64,000 nucleotides of DNA from Streptomyces sp. NBS 14/10 (GTDB lineage: Bacteria; Actinomycetota; Actinomycetes; Streptomycetales; Streptomycetaceae): positions 41,731 through 105,730 of the forward strand of contig NZ_NCSM01000066.1 in the NCBI RefSeq assembly GCF_002224125.1. The letters are read 5' to 3'. Shown here piece after piece: positions 34,474 through 46,322 of this stretch. The position numbers and the translations under genes are program-made. Positions within the stretch are counted from its first letter, which is position 1; each line of letters begins with the position of its first letter. Under the pieces are notes generated by a model. That model was not told the origin of the DNA and made no database searches. It saw nothing but the letters and a program-made list of their open reading frames with translations.

Positions 34474-35580
34474 TTAGAGGTCGACCTCGCGCATCAGCAT
34501 GCCGACCTCGGTGTTGGTCAGCCGCCGCAGCCAGCCGGACTTCTGGTCGCCCAGCGCGATCGGCCCGAAGGCCGTACGCACCAGCTTGTCGACCGGGAAG
34601 CCGGCCTCGGCGAGCATGCGCCGCACGATGTGCTTGCGCCCCTCGTGCAGGCTCACCTCGACCAGATAGTTCTTGCCGGTGTTCTGCACGACCCTGAAGT
34701 GGTCGGCGCGGGCGTAGCCGTCCTCGAGCTGGATGCCGTCCTTGAGCCGCTTGCCGAGGTCGCGCGGGAGGGGGCCCTGGATCGCGGCGAGGTAGGTCTT
34801 GGTGACGCCGTAGCGGGGGTGGGTGAGGCGGTGGGCCAGCTCGCCGTGGTTGGTGAGCAGGATGATGCCCTCGGTCTCGGTGTCGAGGCGGCCGACGTGG
34901 AAGAGCCGGGTCTCGCGGTTGGTGACATAGTCGCCCAGGCACTGGCGGCCGTCCGGGTCCTCCATGGTGGAGACGACGCCCGCGGGCTTGTTCAGCGCGA
35001 AGAAGAGGTACGACTGGGTGGCGACGGTCAGCCCGTCGACCTTGATCTCGTCCTTCTCCGGGTCGACGCGGAGCCCCTGCTCCGTGACGATCTTGCCGTT
35101 GACCTCGACCCGGGCCTGGTCGATGAGCTCTTCACAGGCGCGGCGCGAGCCCATGCCGGCGCGGGCGAGGACCTTCTGCAGTCGCTCGCCCTCCTGCTCG
35201 GCTCCGGGGAACGTCTTGGGCAGACTGACCCGCGGCTTGTCGTGCCGGGCGCGGTTGCGTTCCTCTATCTGCGCCTCGTACTCGCGCGGGCGGGCCGGGG
35301 CGGCGGGCTTGCGGCCGCGGCCGCCACCCCTGGGGCCGCCGCCCTGGGCGGCGCCACCGGCCCCGGCCCCGGCGCCGGACTTCGGGCCTCCGCTGCCCCG
35401 GCCGCCGCCCTTCGGGCCGCCGCTCTTCGCGCCGCCGGGCTGACCACCGCCCACGTCGTAGCGGCGCTCCTCAGGACGGGGCCGGCCCGTGCGCTTCTGC
35501 TTGTCGTCGCGCCCGTTGCCCGCGCCCCGGTAGTTCTGGCCACCGCCGGTGCCCCTGCTGTTCCTGCCGCTGCTTCGCAT
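34474..35580 (-). CDS. rRNA pseudouridine synthase, RsuA/RluB family
   Basis: 368-aa enzyme. The first about 110 residues are Gly/Arg/Lys/Pro-rich and disordered; an S4 domain (RLQKVLARAGMGSRRACEEL, VEVNGKIV) is followed by the catalytic core with FHVGRLDTETEGIILLTNHG (catalytic Asp in GRLD) and VEVSLHEGRKHIVRRMLAEA. It acts on 23S or 16S rRNA. ATG 35580 shares one base with the scpB stop (TGATG). The location after scpAB is common in Gram-positive bacteria and suggests RluB. Confidence 0.93.
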   Translation of the reverse strand: MRSSGRNSRGTGGGQNYRGAGNGRDDKQKRTGRPRPEERRYDVGGGQPGGAKSGGPKGGGRGSGGPKSGAGAGAGGAAQGGGPRGGGRGRKPAAPARPREYEAQIEERNRARHDKPRVSLPKTFPGAEQEGERLQKVLARAGMGSRRACEELIDQARVEVNGKIVTEQGLRVDPEKDEIKVDGLTVATQSYLFFALNKPAGVVSTMEDPDGRQCLGDYVTNRETRLFHVGRLDTETEGIILLTNHGELAHRLTHPRYGVTKTYLAAIQGPLPRDLGKRLKDGIQLEDGYARADHFRVVQNTGKNYLVEVSLHEGRKHIVRRMLAEAGFPVDKLVRTAFGPIALGDQKSGWLRRLTNTEVGMLMREVDL

Positions 35581-36296
35581 CAAGATTCCGTCTGAGAGTG
35601 GCCGCTGTCGTGGCCCTGGTTGTCATGACCCTGGTTGTCGTGGGCTCGGTCGTCGTCCTGCGGGTCCGGTGCGTCCGGGTCGAAGGACGGCAGCCCCTCC
35701 TGGGACTCGCCCTCGACCGCATCCGCCTCCGGGAGGAACGGGGCGAGCTCGGGAAGCTCGTCCAGGCCGCGCAGGCCCATCCGCTCCAGGAAGTAGTTCG
35801 TCGTCCTGTACAGGATCGCACCTGTTTCAGGTTCTGTTCCCGCCTCCTCCACCAGACCGCGCTGCAGGAGGGTCCGCATCACGCCATCGCAGTTCACGCC
35901 GCGTACGGCCGAAACGCGGGAACGGCTGACCGGCTGACGGTACGCGACCACGGCGAGGGTTTCCAAAGCGGCCTGGGTGAGCCGGGCCTGCTGACCGTCC
36001 AGGACGAAGCGCTCGACGGCCGCGGAGTAGGCGGGGCTGGTGTAGAAGCGCCAGCCGCCCGCGACCAGCCGCAGCTCGAAGCCGCGGCCCTGCGCGGTGT
36101 ACTCGTCGGCCAGCTCGCGCAGCGCGCCCCGGACCGCCCGGCGCGGCCGGTCCAGGATCTTGGCCAGGTGTTCCTCGGTGGCAGGTTCGTCGACGACCAT
36201 GAGCACGGCCTCAAGGGCGGGCTTGAGGTCGAGCTCGGCAAGGTCCGAGGCCCCGGCCAAGGCCTCGGCGGTGCGGGATGGCTGCTGCTCGCTCAC
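35580..36296 (-). CDS. scpB: Segregation and condensation protein B
   Basis: 238-aa kleisin-partner with two winged-helix domains (LKPALEAVLMVVDEPATEEH; LTQAALETLAVVAYRQPVSR, followed by VRGVNCDGVMRTLLQRGLVE), the SMC-ScpAB subunit. Acidic/His tail GHDNQGHDSGHSQTES. GTG 36296 overlaps scpA stop (GTGA). Confidence 0.95.
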   Translation of the reverse strand: MSEQQPSRTAEALAGASDLAELDLKPALEAVLMVVDEPATEEHLAKILDRPRRAVRGALRELADEYTAQGRGFELRLVAGGWRFYTSPAYSAAVERFVLDGQQARLTQAALETLAVVAYRQPVSRSRVSAVRGVNCDGVMRTLLQRGLVEEAGTEPETGAILYRTTNYFLERMGLRGLDELPELAPFLPEADAVEGESQEGLPSFDPDAPDPQDDDRAHDNQGHDNQGHDSGHSQTES

Positions 36297-37435
36297 GTCT
36301 CTGCCTCCTTTTCGGGCCGCGACTGCGGTTCCTGGTCGAACTCGTCGGTCACCTGCGGCTGCCGCCCCTCCGCGCCCGTCCAGCGCACCATGAGCGAGCC
36401 GAGCGCCTCTTCCTGGTCCAGATGCACCGCGCGCTCCCGGTAGAGCTCCAGCAGCGCCAGGAACCGCGCGACGACGGTCAGCACATCGGGCGCGTCCTCG
36501 GTCAGCGTCTGAAAGCTCGCCTCCCCCAGCTCCCGCAGCCGCGCCACCACGACCTCGGCCTGCTCCCGGACGCTGACCAGCGGGGCGTGGATGTGCTCCA
36601 CGTACACCTGCGGCTTGGGCTTGGGCTGCATCGCCTTCACGGCCAGCTTCGCGAAGCCCTCCGCGCCGATGCTGATGACGACTTCGGGAAGGAGGTCCGC
36701 GTGGTGCGGCTCCAGGCCCACGGTGCGGGGGTAGCGGCGGGACTCCGCGATCAGCCGGTCGTTGAGGATGTCCGCGATCTGTTTGAACGCGCGGTACTGC
36801 AGAAGACGCGCGAAGAGCAGGTCCCGCGCCTCCAGCAGGGCCAGGTCGGCCTCGTCCTCGACCTCGGCCGCGGGCAGCAGCCGGGCGGCCTTGAGATCGA
36901 GCAGGGTCGCGGCGACGACCAGGAACTCGGTGGTCTGGTCGAGGTCCCAGTCCGGCCCCATGGCCCTGATATACGCCATGAACTCGTCGGTGACCTTGGA
37001 GAGGGCGACCTCGGTGACGTCGAGTTTGTGCTTGGAGATCAGCTGGAGCAGCAGGTCAAAGGGCCCCTCGAAGTTCGCCAGCCGGACGGTGAACTTCCCC
37101 TGCCCATCCCCACGCGCATCCCCGTCGCCGGGTACAGCCTCCGGCGTGGGCTCCGCGGCGGGCTCGGCGTCCGCGGGCGGCGCGCCGTTGTCGGCGTCCG
37201 TGGGCTCCGCGACGGGCTCGGGCGGCTGCGGTGGCTCGGCGGGCTCGGGCGGCTGTGTCGGCTCAGCAGGCTGCGGCGGCTCAACAGGCTGTGTCGGCTC
37301 GACGAGCGGGGCCTCAGGGGCCGGGGTCTGGTCACCGGGTGCGGTGCCCGTCGCGCGCGGCCCCGTGCCGGGGCCCCGGCCGAGGCTGCGGCGGGGTGAG
37401 CGAGGGGGCTGGGCGGGGGTGGGGTTCGTGGGCAT
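36293..37435 (-). CDS. scpA: Segregation and condensation protein A
   Basis: 380-aa kleisin. The first about 110 residues are Pro/Glu/Thr-rich (EPTQPVEPPQPAEPTQP), then FTVRLANFEGPFDLLLQLIS, the SMC-head-binding start of ScpA, and EFLVVAATLLDLKAARLLP. C-terminal winged helix ends near SLMVRWTGAEGRQPQVTDE. Bridges the SMC dimer with ScpB. ATG 37435 is the only start with a plausible context; the N-terminal extension is longer than in most homologues. Confidence 0.93.
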   Translation of the reverse strand: MPTNPTPAQPPRSPRRSLGRGPGTGPRATGTAPGDQTPAPEAPLVEPTQPVEPPQPAEPTQPPEPAEPPQPPEPVAEPTDADNGAPPADAEPAAEPTPEAVPGDGDARGDGQGKFTVRLANFEGPFDLLLQLISKHKLDVTEVALSKVTDEFMAYIRAMGPDWDLDQTTEFLVVAATLLDLKAARLLPAAEVEDEADLALLEARDLLFARLLQYRAFKQIADILNDRLIAESRRYPRTVGLEPHHADLLPEVVISIGAEGFAKLAVKAMQPKPKPQVYVEHIHAPLVSVREQAEVVVARLRELGEASFQTLTEDAPDVLTVVARFLALLELYRERAVHLDQEEALGSLMVRWTGAEGRQPQVTDEFDQEPQSRPEKEAET

Positions 37436-37505
37436 CGCGGTCCAGGGGGCGGGGGTCGGGGCAGCTCGGCCCTACAACAAGCCGGCAGGCTATCGCCCGA
37501 CCCCC

Positions 37506-38105
37506 TCAGCGACCGCGCAAGCGGCGCACCAGGATGCTCGCGTCGCCGCGCGACTCGAGGTCGGCGAGGACGACCGCGACCGCCTCGCGGACGATCCGGC
37601 CGCGGTCGACGGCGAGGCCGTGCTCACCGCGGAGCACCAGGCGGGCGTGCTCGAGGTCCATCAGCTCCTCGGCGGAGACATAGACCGTGATCTTCTCGTC
37701 GTGGCGCTCGCGCCCGCTGGGGCGCCGGTTGGCCGCGCGGCCGCCGCGGCGGCGCGCCGGGCCCGCCTGGGCGGGCGCGGACGGGCCGTCCTGCGGCTGG
37801 CGGCCGCCTCGCCGCTCCCCGCCGCCCGGCGGGCGGCGGTCGCCGACGGTGTCGGCGCGGGCGGCGGCCTCCCGGCCGCTGTGCTCGGCCGGGCCTGACT
37901 GCTCCGCGTCCTCCGTCGCCCGTCGCTCTCCCGGGCCGCCCTCGGCCCCGTCAGCGGCCGTGTCGGGCTCACTGGCGGGGGCGGGCACCCGCGCCTCGCC
38001 GCCGTTCTGACGGCGGGAGGACGCGGGGGAGGACGACTGCAGCGCCGTTCCTCCGGTGGTGCGGAACAGTTCGTCGGCTCCCGGCAGACTCACTCGGCGT
38101 GACAC
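37506..38105 (-). CDS. Uncharacterised protein between parA and scpA
   Basis: 199 aa. Residues 1-130 are Gly/Arg/Pro/Ala-rich; the last 65 (KITVYVSAEELMDLEHARLV, then VDRGRIVREAVAVVLADLE) look like a ribbon-helix-helix or ParB-type DNA-binding end: a strand followed by two helices. GTG 38105 lies 10 nt after GGGAGG, inside the parA end; GTG 38093 gives a GTGA overlap and is the alternative. A partner or regulator of the ParA/SMC machinery is an inference from position. Confidence 0.8.
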   Translation of the reverse strand: MSRRVSLPGADELFRTTGGTALQSSSPASSRRQNGGEARVPAPASEPDTAADGAEGGPGERRATEDAEQSGPAEHSGREAAARADTVGDRRPPGGGERRGGRQPQDGPSAPAQAGPARRRGGRAANRRPSGRERHDEKITVYVSAEELMDLEHARLVLRGEHGLAVDRGRIVREAVAVVLADLESRGDASILVRRLRGR

Positions 38106-39256
38106 CGGGCGAGCACCTCCCTGGCGAGCTGGCGGTAGGCGGCGGCACCGACGGAGTTGGACGCGTACGTGGTGATCGGCTCACCCGCGACCGTGGTCTC
38201 GGGGAAGCGGACCGTGCGGCCGATGACCGTGTGGTAGACGTGGTCGTCGAACGCCTCGACCACGCGGGCCAGGACCTCACGGCTGTGCACGGTGCGCGAG
38301 TCGTACATCGTGGCGAGGATGCCGTCCAGTTCGAGCTCGGGGTTGAGCCGTTCCTGGACCTTCTCGATCGTCTCCGTGAGCAACGCCACACCGCGCAGGG
38401 CGAAGAACTCGCACTCGAGCGGCACGATCACCTTGTGTGCCGCGGTGAGCGCGTTCACGGTGAGCAGGCCGAGCGAGGGCTGGCAGTCGATGACGATGTA
38501 GTCGTAGTCCGCCATCAGCGGCTTGAGCGCGCGCTGCAGGGTGGACTCCCGGGCGACCTCGCTGACCAGCTGCACCTCGGCGGCCGACAAGTCGATATTG
38601 CTGGGCAGCAGGTCCATATTGGGCACGGCCGTCTTGAGCAGCACCTCGTCGGCCGACATGCCCCGCTCCATGAGCAGGTTGTAGACCGTGAGGTCGAGCT
38701 CCATCGGGTTGACGCCGAGGCCGACCGACAGGGCGCCCTGCGGGTCGAAGTCGACGAGCAGGACCCGGCGTCCGTATTCGGCGAGGGCCGCGCCGAGGTT
38801 GATGGTGGAGGTGGTCTTGCCGACGCCGCCCTTCTGGTTGCACATCGCGATGATCTTCGCGGGGCCGTGGTCGGTCAGCGGTCCCGGGATCGGGAAGTAC
38901 GGCAGCGGCCGCCCGGTGGGGCCGATGCGTTCGCGTCGCTGGCGGGCCGCGTCGGGCGCGAGTGTGGCCGCGTACTCGGGGTCCGGCTCGTACTCGGCGT
39001 CCGGGTCGTAGAAGTGCCCGTCGGGGAGGTCGTCGTAGGCGGCGAAGCGGGCGGGATCCATGCCCCCCTGGTCGCCGGCCATGGCGTTCACGTGATGGCC
39101 GTCCATGCTCTGACTCTGGTGGGCTGTTGTCAAGTTCTGGTGCGTGGCGAAGGTGCGGACAGCTACAGAGCCGACAGCCTCGAGCCCCGAGGGACCCTGG
39201 CCCCGCGCAGCCGATCCTGGTTGACCACCCCCGGGAGAAAATGTCGACTCATTCAC
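38090..39256 (-). CDS. ParA-family ATPase
   Basis: 388-aa MinD/ParA ATPase: deviant Walker A KGGVGKTT (142-149), VLLVDFDPQGALSVGLG Walker A', YDYIVIDCQPSLGLLTVNAL Walker B. It corresponds to the ParA-like protein that sits beside scpAB in actinobacteria, not the parAB locus at oriC. The first about 130 residues are acidic/His-rich and without fold. GTG 39256 is preceded by AAGGAGGT at 10 nt. It lies upstream of the RHH-like gene and scpA-scpB, all co-directional. Confidence 0.93.
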   Translation of the reverse strand: MNESTFSPGGGQPGSAARGQGPSGLEAVGSVAVRTFATHQNLTTAHQSQSMDGHHVNAMAGDQGGMDPARFAAYDDLPDGHFYDPDAEYEPDPEYAATLAPDAARQRRERIGPTGRPLPYFPIPGPLTDHGPAKIIAMCNQKGGVGKTTSTINLGAALAEYGRRVLLVDFDPQGALSVGLGVNPMELDLTVYNLLMERGMSADEVLLKTAVPNMDLLPSNIDLSAAEVQLVSEVARESTLQRALKPLMADYDYIVIDCQPSLGLLTVNALTAAHKVIVPLECEFFALRGVALLTETIEKVQERLNPELELDGILATMYDSRTVHSREVLARVVEAFDDHVYHTVIGRTVRFPETTVAGEPITTYASNSVGAAAYRQLAREVLARCHAE

Positions 39257-39618
39257 AAGTCGTCCTACCTCCTTGGTGACCAGGAAATTTCTAGATAGGT
39301 CAGCGTGACACCATGCCGACGGTTGGCGACTCTATGGCGTGTCGGCGGTTCGCAGCAACACAATCCACCGGACACGGCACGATGTGTCGGCAATCGAACA
39401 CCGCGCTGTCAAGGGCGTATGGGGGGTGAAGCGAGGATTCCTCGACGGGTAAAGCGTCTGAATAGTTACTTTTAGGGCGAGTTGGCGAAGCGAACTGTCA
39501 TCCGCGTTACGGGTCGTATCGGACACATCAACGGCCGGACCCCGCCTCACGGCAAGACCCGGCCGGATGCCCGTTATTGACCTGTTGTTGACGGTCGACG
39601 TTGACCGCCCGGCCGGTT
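39257..39618. other. ald-parA intergenic region
   Basis: 362 bases, less GC-rich than neighbours. On the minus strand TATCTAGAAAT (near 39283-39295) could be a parA -10. CGGCCGG occurs three times (39533, 39562, 39608) and two GTTGACGGTCGACGTTGAC-like direct repeats lie at 39583-39606. No gene is supported. Confidence 0.4.
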
Positions 39619-40734
39619 TCAGCCGATCAGCGAGGTCAGTTCGACGGTCGACAGACCGTGCGCCTCGGCGACCGGACCGTAAACGACCTCGCCCTCATGG
39701 ACATTGAGCCCCCTGGCCAGCGCGGCGTCCCGGCGCAGCGCGTCCCGCCAGCCGCGGTTGGCCAGCTCCACGATGTACGGCAGCGTGGCGTTGGTGAGCG
39801 CGTGGGTGGAGGTGTTGGGCACCGCGCCCGGCATGTTGGCCACGCAGTAGAAGACCGAGTCGTGCACCGTGAAGGTGGGCTCGGCGTGGGTGGTGGGCCG
39901 GGAGTCCTCGAAGCAGCCACCCTGGTCGATCGCGATGTCGACAAGTACACTTCCGGGCTTCATCCGGGAGACCAGCTCGTTGGTGACCAGCTTGGGCGCC
40001 TTGGCCCCGGGGATGAGCACCGCGCCGATGACGAGGTCGGCGGCGAGCACGGCCTTCTCCAGCTCGTAGGCGTTGGAGGAGATGGTCTGCACCCGGTTGC
40101 CGAAGACCTTGTCGGCCTCGCGCAGCTTGTTGATGTCCCTGTCGAGCAGGGTGACGTGGAAGCCCATGCCGAGGGCGATCTGCGTGGCGTTCCACCCGGA
40201 GACGCCGCCGCCGATGACCACGGCCCGGGCGGCGGCCACGCCCGGCACCCCGCCGGGCAGCACCCCGCGCCCGCCCGCCGACCGCATCAGGTGGTACGCG
40301 CCGACCTGCGGCGCGATCCGGCCCGCGACCTCGGACATCGGCGCGAGCAGCGGCAGCGCGCGGTTCGCGGTCTCGACCGTCTCGTAGGCGATGGCGGTGG
40401 TGCCGGACTCCAGCAGCGCGTCCGTGCACTCGCGGGAGGCGGCCAGGTGAAGGTAGGTGAAGAGGGTCTGGTCCTTGCGCAGCCGGTGGTACTCCTCCGC
40501 GACGGGCTCCTTGACCTTCAGCAGCAGGTCGGCGGTGGCCCATACGTCGTCGGCCGAGCCGAGGATGCTCGCACCGGCGGCGGTGTACTCCTCGTCCGTG
40601 ATCGAGGAGCCGACGCCGGCCCCCCGCTCCAGGAAGACCTCATGGCCATCGCGGACCAGCTCATGCACACCGGCGGGGGTGATGGCCACGCGGAACTCGT
40701 TGTTCTTGACCTCGCGGGGGATACCGACCTTCAC
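39619..40734 (-). CDS. ald: Alanine dehydrogenase
   Basis: 371-aa NAD-dependent L-alanine dehydrogenase. [20 protein letters not shown] start; KVKEP and [10 protein letters not shown] give the catalytic Lys and His; [20 protein letters not shown] is the NAD site; [19 protein letters not shown] the conserved hinge. GTG 40734 gives the usual 371 residues with AAGGA 11 nt before it; a GTG three codons upstream is only 2 nt from AAGGA and less likely. Catabolic alanine use or ammonium recycling. Confidence 0.95.
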   Translation of the reverse strand: MKVGIPREVKNNEFRVAITPAGVHELVRDGHEVFLERGAGVGSSITDEEYTAAGASILGSADDVWATADLLLKVKEPVAEEYHRLRKDQTLFTYLHLAASRECTDALLESGTTAIAYETVETANRALPLLAPMSEVAGRIAPQVGAYHLMRSAGGRGVLPGGVPGVAAARAVVIGGGVSGWNATQIALGMGFHVTLLDRDINKLREADKVFGNRVQTISSNAYELEKAVLAADLVIGAVLIPGAKAPKLVTNELVSRMKPGSVLVDIAIDQGGCFEDSRPTTHAEPTFTVHDSVFYCVANMPGAVPNTSTHALTNATLPYIVELANRGWRDALRRDAALARGLNVHEGEVVYGPVAEAHGLSTVELTSLIG

Positions 40735-40911
40735 GTCGATCACGGTCCTTGAATCTGAGGGATATCCGGGTTTTAAGCAGACAAACCGGAATGCGTCCGC
40801 ATGCCGGAGACGACCGCAACAATCGCGGTACAGCCAGTCTAATGAAGGATGCCCCGCTGTCTAGCCTTGCATTGCATCAACCTTTTGCCGATCCGCTGCC
40901 GGTTTCTTAGG

Positions 40912-43155
40912 TCACTCTGCCTCTTCGACTCCATCTGCCCGCTCGCTGCCGCCGCCTCCGCGCTGTGCTTCCCCCGCCCCACTGCCGCGCTGTGCTTCCC
41001 CCGCCCCACTGCCGCCCTGTACTCCCCCCACCCCGCTGCCACCCCGTTGTCGCGCCGCCAGCCGCCGCGCGGCGCGCCGGTGCGCATCCGCCGCCGCCGG
41101 GTCGCCGAGCCGGTCCAGGGCGTCCGCGGCCCGCAGCGCGCCCTGCGGATTGCCCGCCCGGCGGAACGCGGCCCCCGCCGCCCGCCAGGCGCGCAGCGCC
41201 TCGCCCCACTGGCCGGTGCGGGCCTGGACCGTGCCCAGCCGCTCGTACAGCAGCGCCTCGCCGATCCGGTCGCCGCGGGACAGCCGCAGCTGGAGCGCCC
41301 GCCCGTACCAGTCGGCCGCCCGGTGCCAGTCCCCCAGGTCCTCGTACGTGCCGCCGATGGACTCCAGCGAACGCCCGGTGGTGTACGGGTCGCCCGCGTC
41401 CCGGGCCGCCTCCAGCGCGTGCTTGTAGCGGACCAGCGCCTCCTCCACCCGGCCCGCCCGCGCGTCCAGGTCGCCCAGGTTCAGCAGCGCCGCCGCCTCC
41501 TCCACCGGCAGATCGCGGCGGCGGGCCACATCGAGCACCAGCCGGTGCAGCCCGTACAGCTCCGGGGCGGCCGCCTCGGCGCCGCGGTGGGTGCCGAGGG
41601 CATGCGTCAGACCGGCCACCAACCGGCGCGCCAGCGTGTCGAGTCCGCCGTCCTCGACGGCCAGCCGGGCGATCTCCAGCAGCACCGGCAGCCGCGACTC
41701 CAGCCAGACCGACGCGGCCCCGGACGAGGTGAACCTCAGCGGCCTCGGCATCGCGGCCAGCTTCTCGCGGGCGGGCGAGCCGGGCGGCTGGGCGGCCAGA
41801 CGGCAGGCGTGCAGCTGCCGTACGGTCCGCTCCAGCATCCGGGCACCGGCCAGCTCCACCTCGGCCGGGCGCTCGGTGGCCCGCAGCGCCGCCCGCAGCA
41901 TCGGGTCGAGGCAGCCGGGCACCTGGTACCGGCGCTCGGCCAGCGGGCGCAGCAGCCCGTGCGCGACAAAGCCCTCCAGCGCGGCCTCGGCGTCCGCCAC
42001 CGAGCAGCCGGCCAGCGCTGACGCGATCTGGGCGTCCACCCAGCCACCGGGCGCGAGCACCAGCAGCCGCAGCAGCCGTGCGGCGGCGGGCGGCAGCGCC
42101 TCGTACGCCAGCCGGAAGGCACGGGCCAGCGGGCGCCCGCCCCGGTCCTGGTCAGCGGCGGTCGGCGGCAGTTCGCTCAGCCGCCGCACCGCGTCGGCGA
42201 CGGACGACTGGGGGCGCGCCGCGAGCCAGCCGCCGACCAGCACCAGCGCGGCGGGCTGGCCGCCGCACTCCTCGACCAGGGACTGCGCGGCCACCGGGTC
42301 GCAGGTGATACGGGTGGTCCCGGCGTACTGCGCGAGCAGCCCGATGGCCGCGCTCACATCGAGCCCGCCGAGCGTGCACGGCCGTACGTCAGGCACCCCC
42401 GTCAGCGGGCCGCGCGAGACGGCGACGACCAGGCTGTCCGGGGCGTCCGGCAGTAACGCGCCCACCTGCTCGGCGCCGGTCGCGTCGTCGAACAGCAGCA
42501 GCGCGCGCTTCCCGGCCAGTGCGTCGCGCAGCGCCTCGCAGAGCTCGTCCTCGTCGGCCCCGGCCGGGACGGCCACCCCGAGCACGGCCAGCAGTTCGCG
42601 GGCGATCCGCTCGATGGGTACGGGATCGCCCCCGGACGTGGCCAGCCGCGCGCGCAGGGTCCCGTCGGGGTAGTCGTCGGCGAGCCGCCGCACCAGTTCC
42701 TCGGCCAGCGCGGTGCGGCCGGAACCGGGGCGGCCCGCGATCAGCAGCACCCGGCTGCGGGGGGCCTTGCGGCCGGCGAGGGTGTCCAGGCCGGCCCGGT
42801 CGATATCGGCGCGCAGCGCCAGCAGTTCGCGCCGCCGCCCCGCGAAGCCGCGCCCCACGGACGCCGCCGCCGCGAACAACACGGCCCGCATCGCGCCACT
42901 CCACAGCCCGCCGGCGTCGTCCTGCGGCCTGGCGGGGGACTGGGCGCGTTCGGCGGCGGATTCGGCGCGCCCGGGTTCGTGGCCCTCGGCGCCCTCGGCC
43001 GAAGATCCCTCGCGCCCTACGGTCCGAGGCGCCGGGGCCGCGGCGCGACGAGGCGCGAGGGCAGGCGCGGGACGGGGCTGGGGTTCGGCGGCAGGCGGCG
43101 GCAGCCGCTTCCGGGGGGTCGGCCCCCCATCGGTGTCGACCGCCTGCTCCGCCAC
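40912..43155 (-). CDS. P-loop (NB-ARC-like) protein with TPR repeats
   Basis: About 747 aa from GTG 43155 (frame open to GTG 43230). After a Pro/Ala/Arg-rich lead of about 100 residues comes an AAA/NB-ARC-type core: RVLLIAGRPGSGRTALAEEL (Walker A), GKRALLLFDDATGAEQVGAL (Walker B), then a winged-helix region and about five TPR-like helices (AALLNLGDLDARAGRVEEAL, RSLESIGGTYEDLGDWHRAA, LLYERLGTVQARTGQWGEAL). This resembles the ATPase/TPR half of AfsR/SARP regulators without the DNA-binding N-terminus. The C-terminus has GSGAGEAQR repeats. Signalling or regulatory role inferred. Confidence 0.82.
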   Translation of the reverse strand: MAEQAVDTDGGPTPRKRLPPPAAEPQPRPAPALAPRRAAAPAPRTVGREGSSAEGAEGHEPGRAESAAERAQSPARPQDDAGGLWSGAMRAVLFAAAASVGRGFAGRRRELLALRADIDRAGLDTLAGRKAPRSRVLLIAGRPGSGRTALAEELVRRLADDYPDGTLRARLATSGGDPVPIERIARELLAVLGVAVPAGADEDELCEALRDALAGKRALLLFDDATGAEQVGALLPDAPDSLVVAVSRGPLTGVPDVRPCTLGGLDVSAAIGLLAQYAGTTRITCDPVAAQSLVEECGGQPAALVLVGGWLAARPQSSVADAVRRLSELPPTAADQDRGGRPLARAFRLAYEALPPAAARLLRLLVLAPGGWVDAQIASALAGCSVADAEAALEGFVAHGLLRPLAERRYQVPGCLDPMLRAALRATERPAEVELAGARMLERTVRQLHACRLAAQPPGSPAREKLAAMPRPLRFTSSGAASVWLESRLPVLLEIARLAVEDGGLDTLARRLVAGLTHALGTHRGAEAAAPELYGLHRLVLDVARRRDLPVEEAAALLNLGDLDARAGRVEEALVRYKHALEAARDAGDPYTTGRSLESIGGTYEDLGDWHRAADWYGRALQLRLSRGDRIGEALLYERLGTVQARTGQWGEALRAWRAAGAAFRRAGNPQGALRAADALDRLGDPAAADAHRRAARRLAARQRGGSGVGGVQGGSGAGEAQRGSGAGEAQRGGGGSERADGVEEAE

Positions 43156-43370
43156 TGGGCCCCATCCCCGTCCACCTGCGCGTACGAGCCCGCCGCGGGT
43201 GCGGTCGGGAGTAATCCGAGCGTAGTTCACCGCGCGTCAGCACTTCGGCACTCCCGGCCGATATGGCGGGGAGAAAATCACCTGATCGGATGCACGGATG
43301 TTCGGATTTGGGGTCTGTTTCGAGGTCTGGTTCGGGGTCTGTGGAGAGCCGTCCCGCGGCGGGAGGGCCC

Positions 43371-43997
43371 TCAGGCCTCGAAGGGCCGGGCCGGCCAGGG
43401 GGCGTCCGCCGGGCGCAGGGACTCGAAGCCGGCGCCGGTCTGTGCGGCGTGGGCCGCCAGGACGCCGGCCACCAGGCAGGTGTTGTGCAGCTCGCCCGCG
43501 AGGACGCCGGCGATCAGCTCGTCGAGGGGGATACGGGCGCGCTCCATGTCCGCCTCCTCGTGATCCCCCTCGTACCGCTCGCCCTCGGCCTCCGAGACCC
43601 CCCGGGCCAGGAAGATCCGTACGGCCTCGTCGGAGCCGCCCGGCGAGGTGTAGACGTCGGTCAGCACCCGCCAGTCCTCAGCCTTGACGTGCGCCTCCTC
43701 GTACAGCTCGCGCTGCGCCGCGTGCAGCGGGTTCTCGCCGGGGATGTCGAGGAGGCCGGCCGGGATCTCCCACAGCCGCTGCCGCACCGGGTGGCGGTAC
43801 TGGCGCACCACGATGACGCGGCCTTCGCCGTCGAGGGCGAGGATGGCGACCGACCCGGGGTGGACCTGGTAGTCGCGGGTGGTCCGGGAGCCGTCGGGCA
43901 TGACGACCTCGTCGGTGCGCACGCCGGTCTTGTTGCCGGTGAACGGCGTGGTGGTGGCGGTGATCCGCCACTCCTCGGGGGTGTCCTTGATGCGCAT
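43371..43997 (-). CDS. Nudix hydrolase (ADP-ribose pyrophosphatase-like)
   Basis: 208 aa. The Nudix box is GLLDIPGENPLHAAQRELYE then EAHV; the usual final Gly is His, the rest (G-x5-E-x7-R-E-L-x-E-E) is intact. VRQYRHPVRQRLWEIPAGLL is the ADP-ribose pyrophosphatase pattern. ATG 43997; it lies 98 bp after pyrG and is co-directional, as in other actinobacteria. Confidence 0.92.
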   Translation of the reverse strand: MRIKDTPEEWRITATTTPFTGNKTGVRTDEVVMPDGSRTTRDYQVHPGSVAILALDGEGRVIVVRQYRHPVRQRLWEIPAGLLDIPGENPLHAAQRELYEEAHVKAEDWRVLTDVYTSPGGSDEAVRIFLARGVSEAEGERYEGDHEEADMERARIPLDELIAGVLAGELHNTCLVAGVLAAHAAQTGAGFESLRPADAPWPARPFEA

Positions 43998-44095
43998 GCT
44001 CGACTCAGCGTCCTCTCGTCAGCGAACGGCCCGACAGCCGAAACGGGGCCCGGGCGGGGCGGCACAGCCGCTCCCGCCCAGGTCAACCGTATCCC

Positions 44096-45865
<1,770 letters not shown>

Positions 45866-46322
45866 AACAGGGCTCCCGTGGTCGCGAGGTGAGGGTGCGG
45901 GGTCCGGCGACCGCCCCGGTTGTTCCGGGGGCGCCGTTGGTGAGGTTCGGGGGTTTTGCGCCCACCGCTCCACGGGCTACCAGGGTATCAGTGCCCTCCC
46001 CCGGCTACGGTTGGGCCGGGTGCGCCTCCCGGGAGAAGTCGGGCGAGCCGGGGAGCGTTCCGCGGCCGCCGGGGGTACGGATCCGCTACCGCTCGAACAC
46101 CATGCGTGACCTGGCCACCCGATCGGCCGCCGGGTCCAAGCCACGATGTGGGACGACTCAAGCGGATCACTGTTCTCCGTCGTATCCTGCTCGGACGCAA
46201 TGCTGCGAGCCGGCCGGCAAGGGACCACCAGCACGTCCCCGGAACAAGCGCTCGTCGAGAACTTCCAAGACCGTGGACAATAGCCTTCCGGGGCACCGCG
46301 GCCGTTCGAATGGGGATAGTAC
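45866..46322. other. Intergenic region between pyrG and the GH15 gene
   Basis: 457 bases with divergent promoters. GGGGATAG just before the GH15 GTG is its ribosome site. The stretch 46140-46300 has alternating AT-richer patches; no clear sigma sites, attenuator hairpin or gene was found. Confidence 0.35.
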
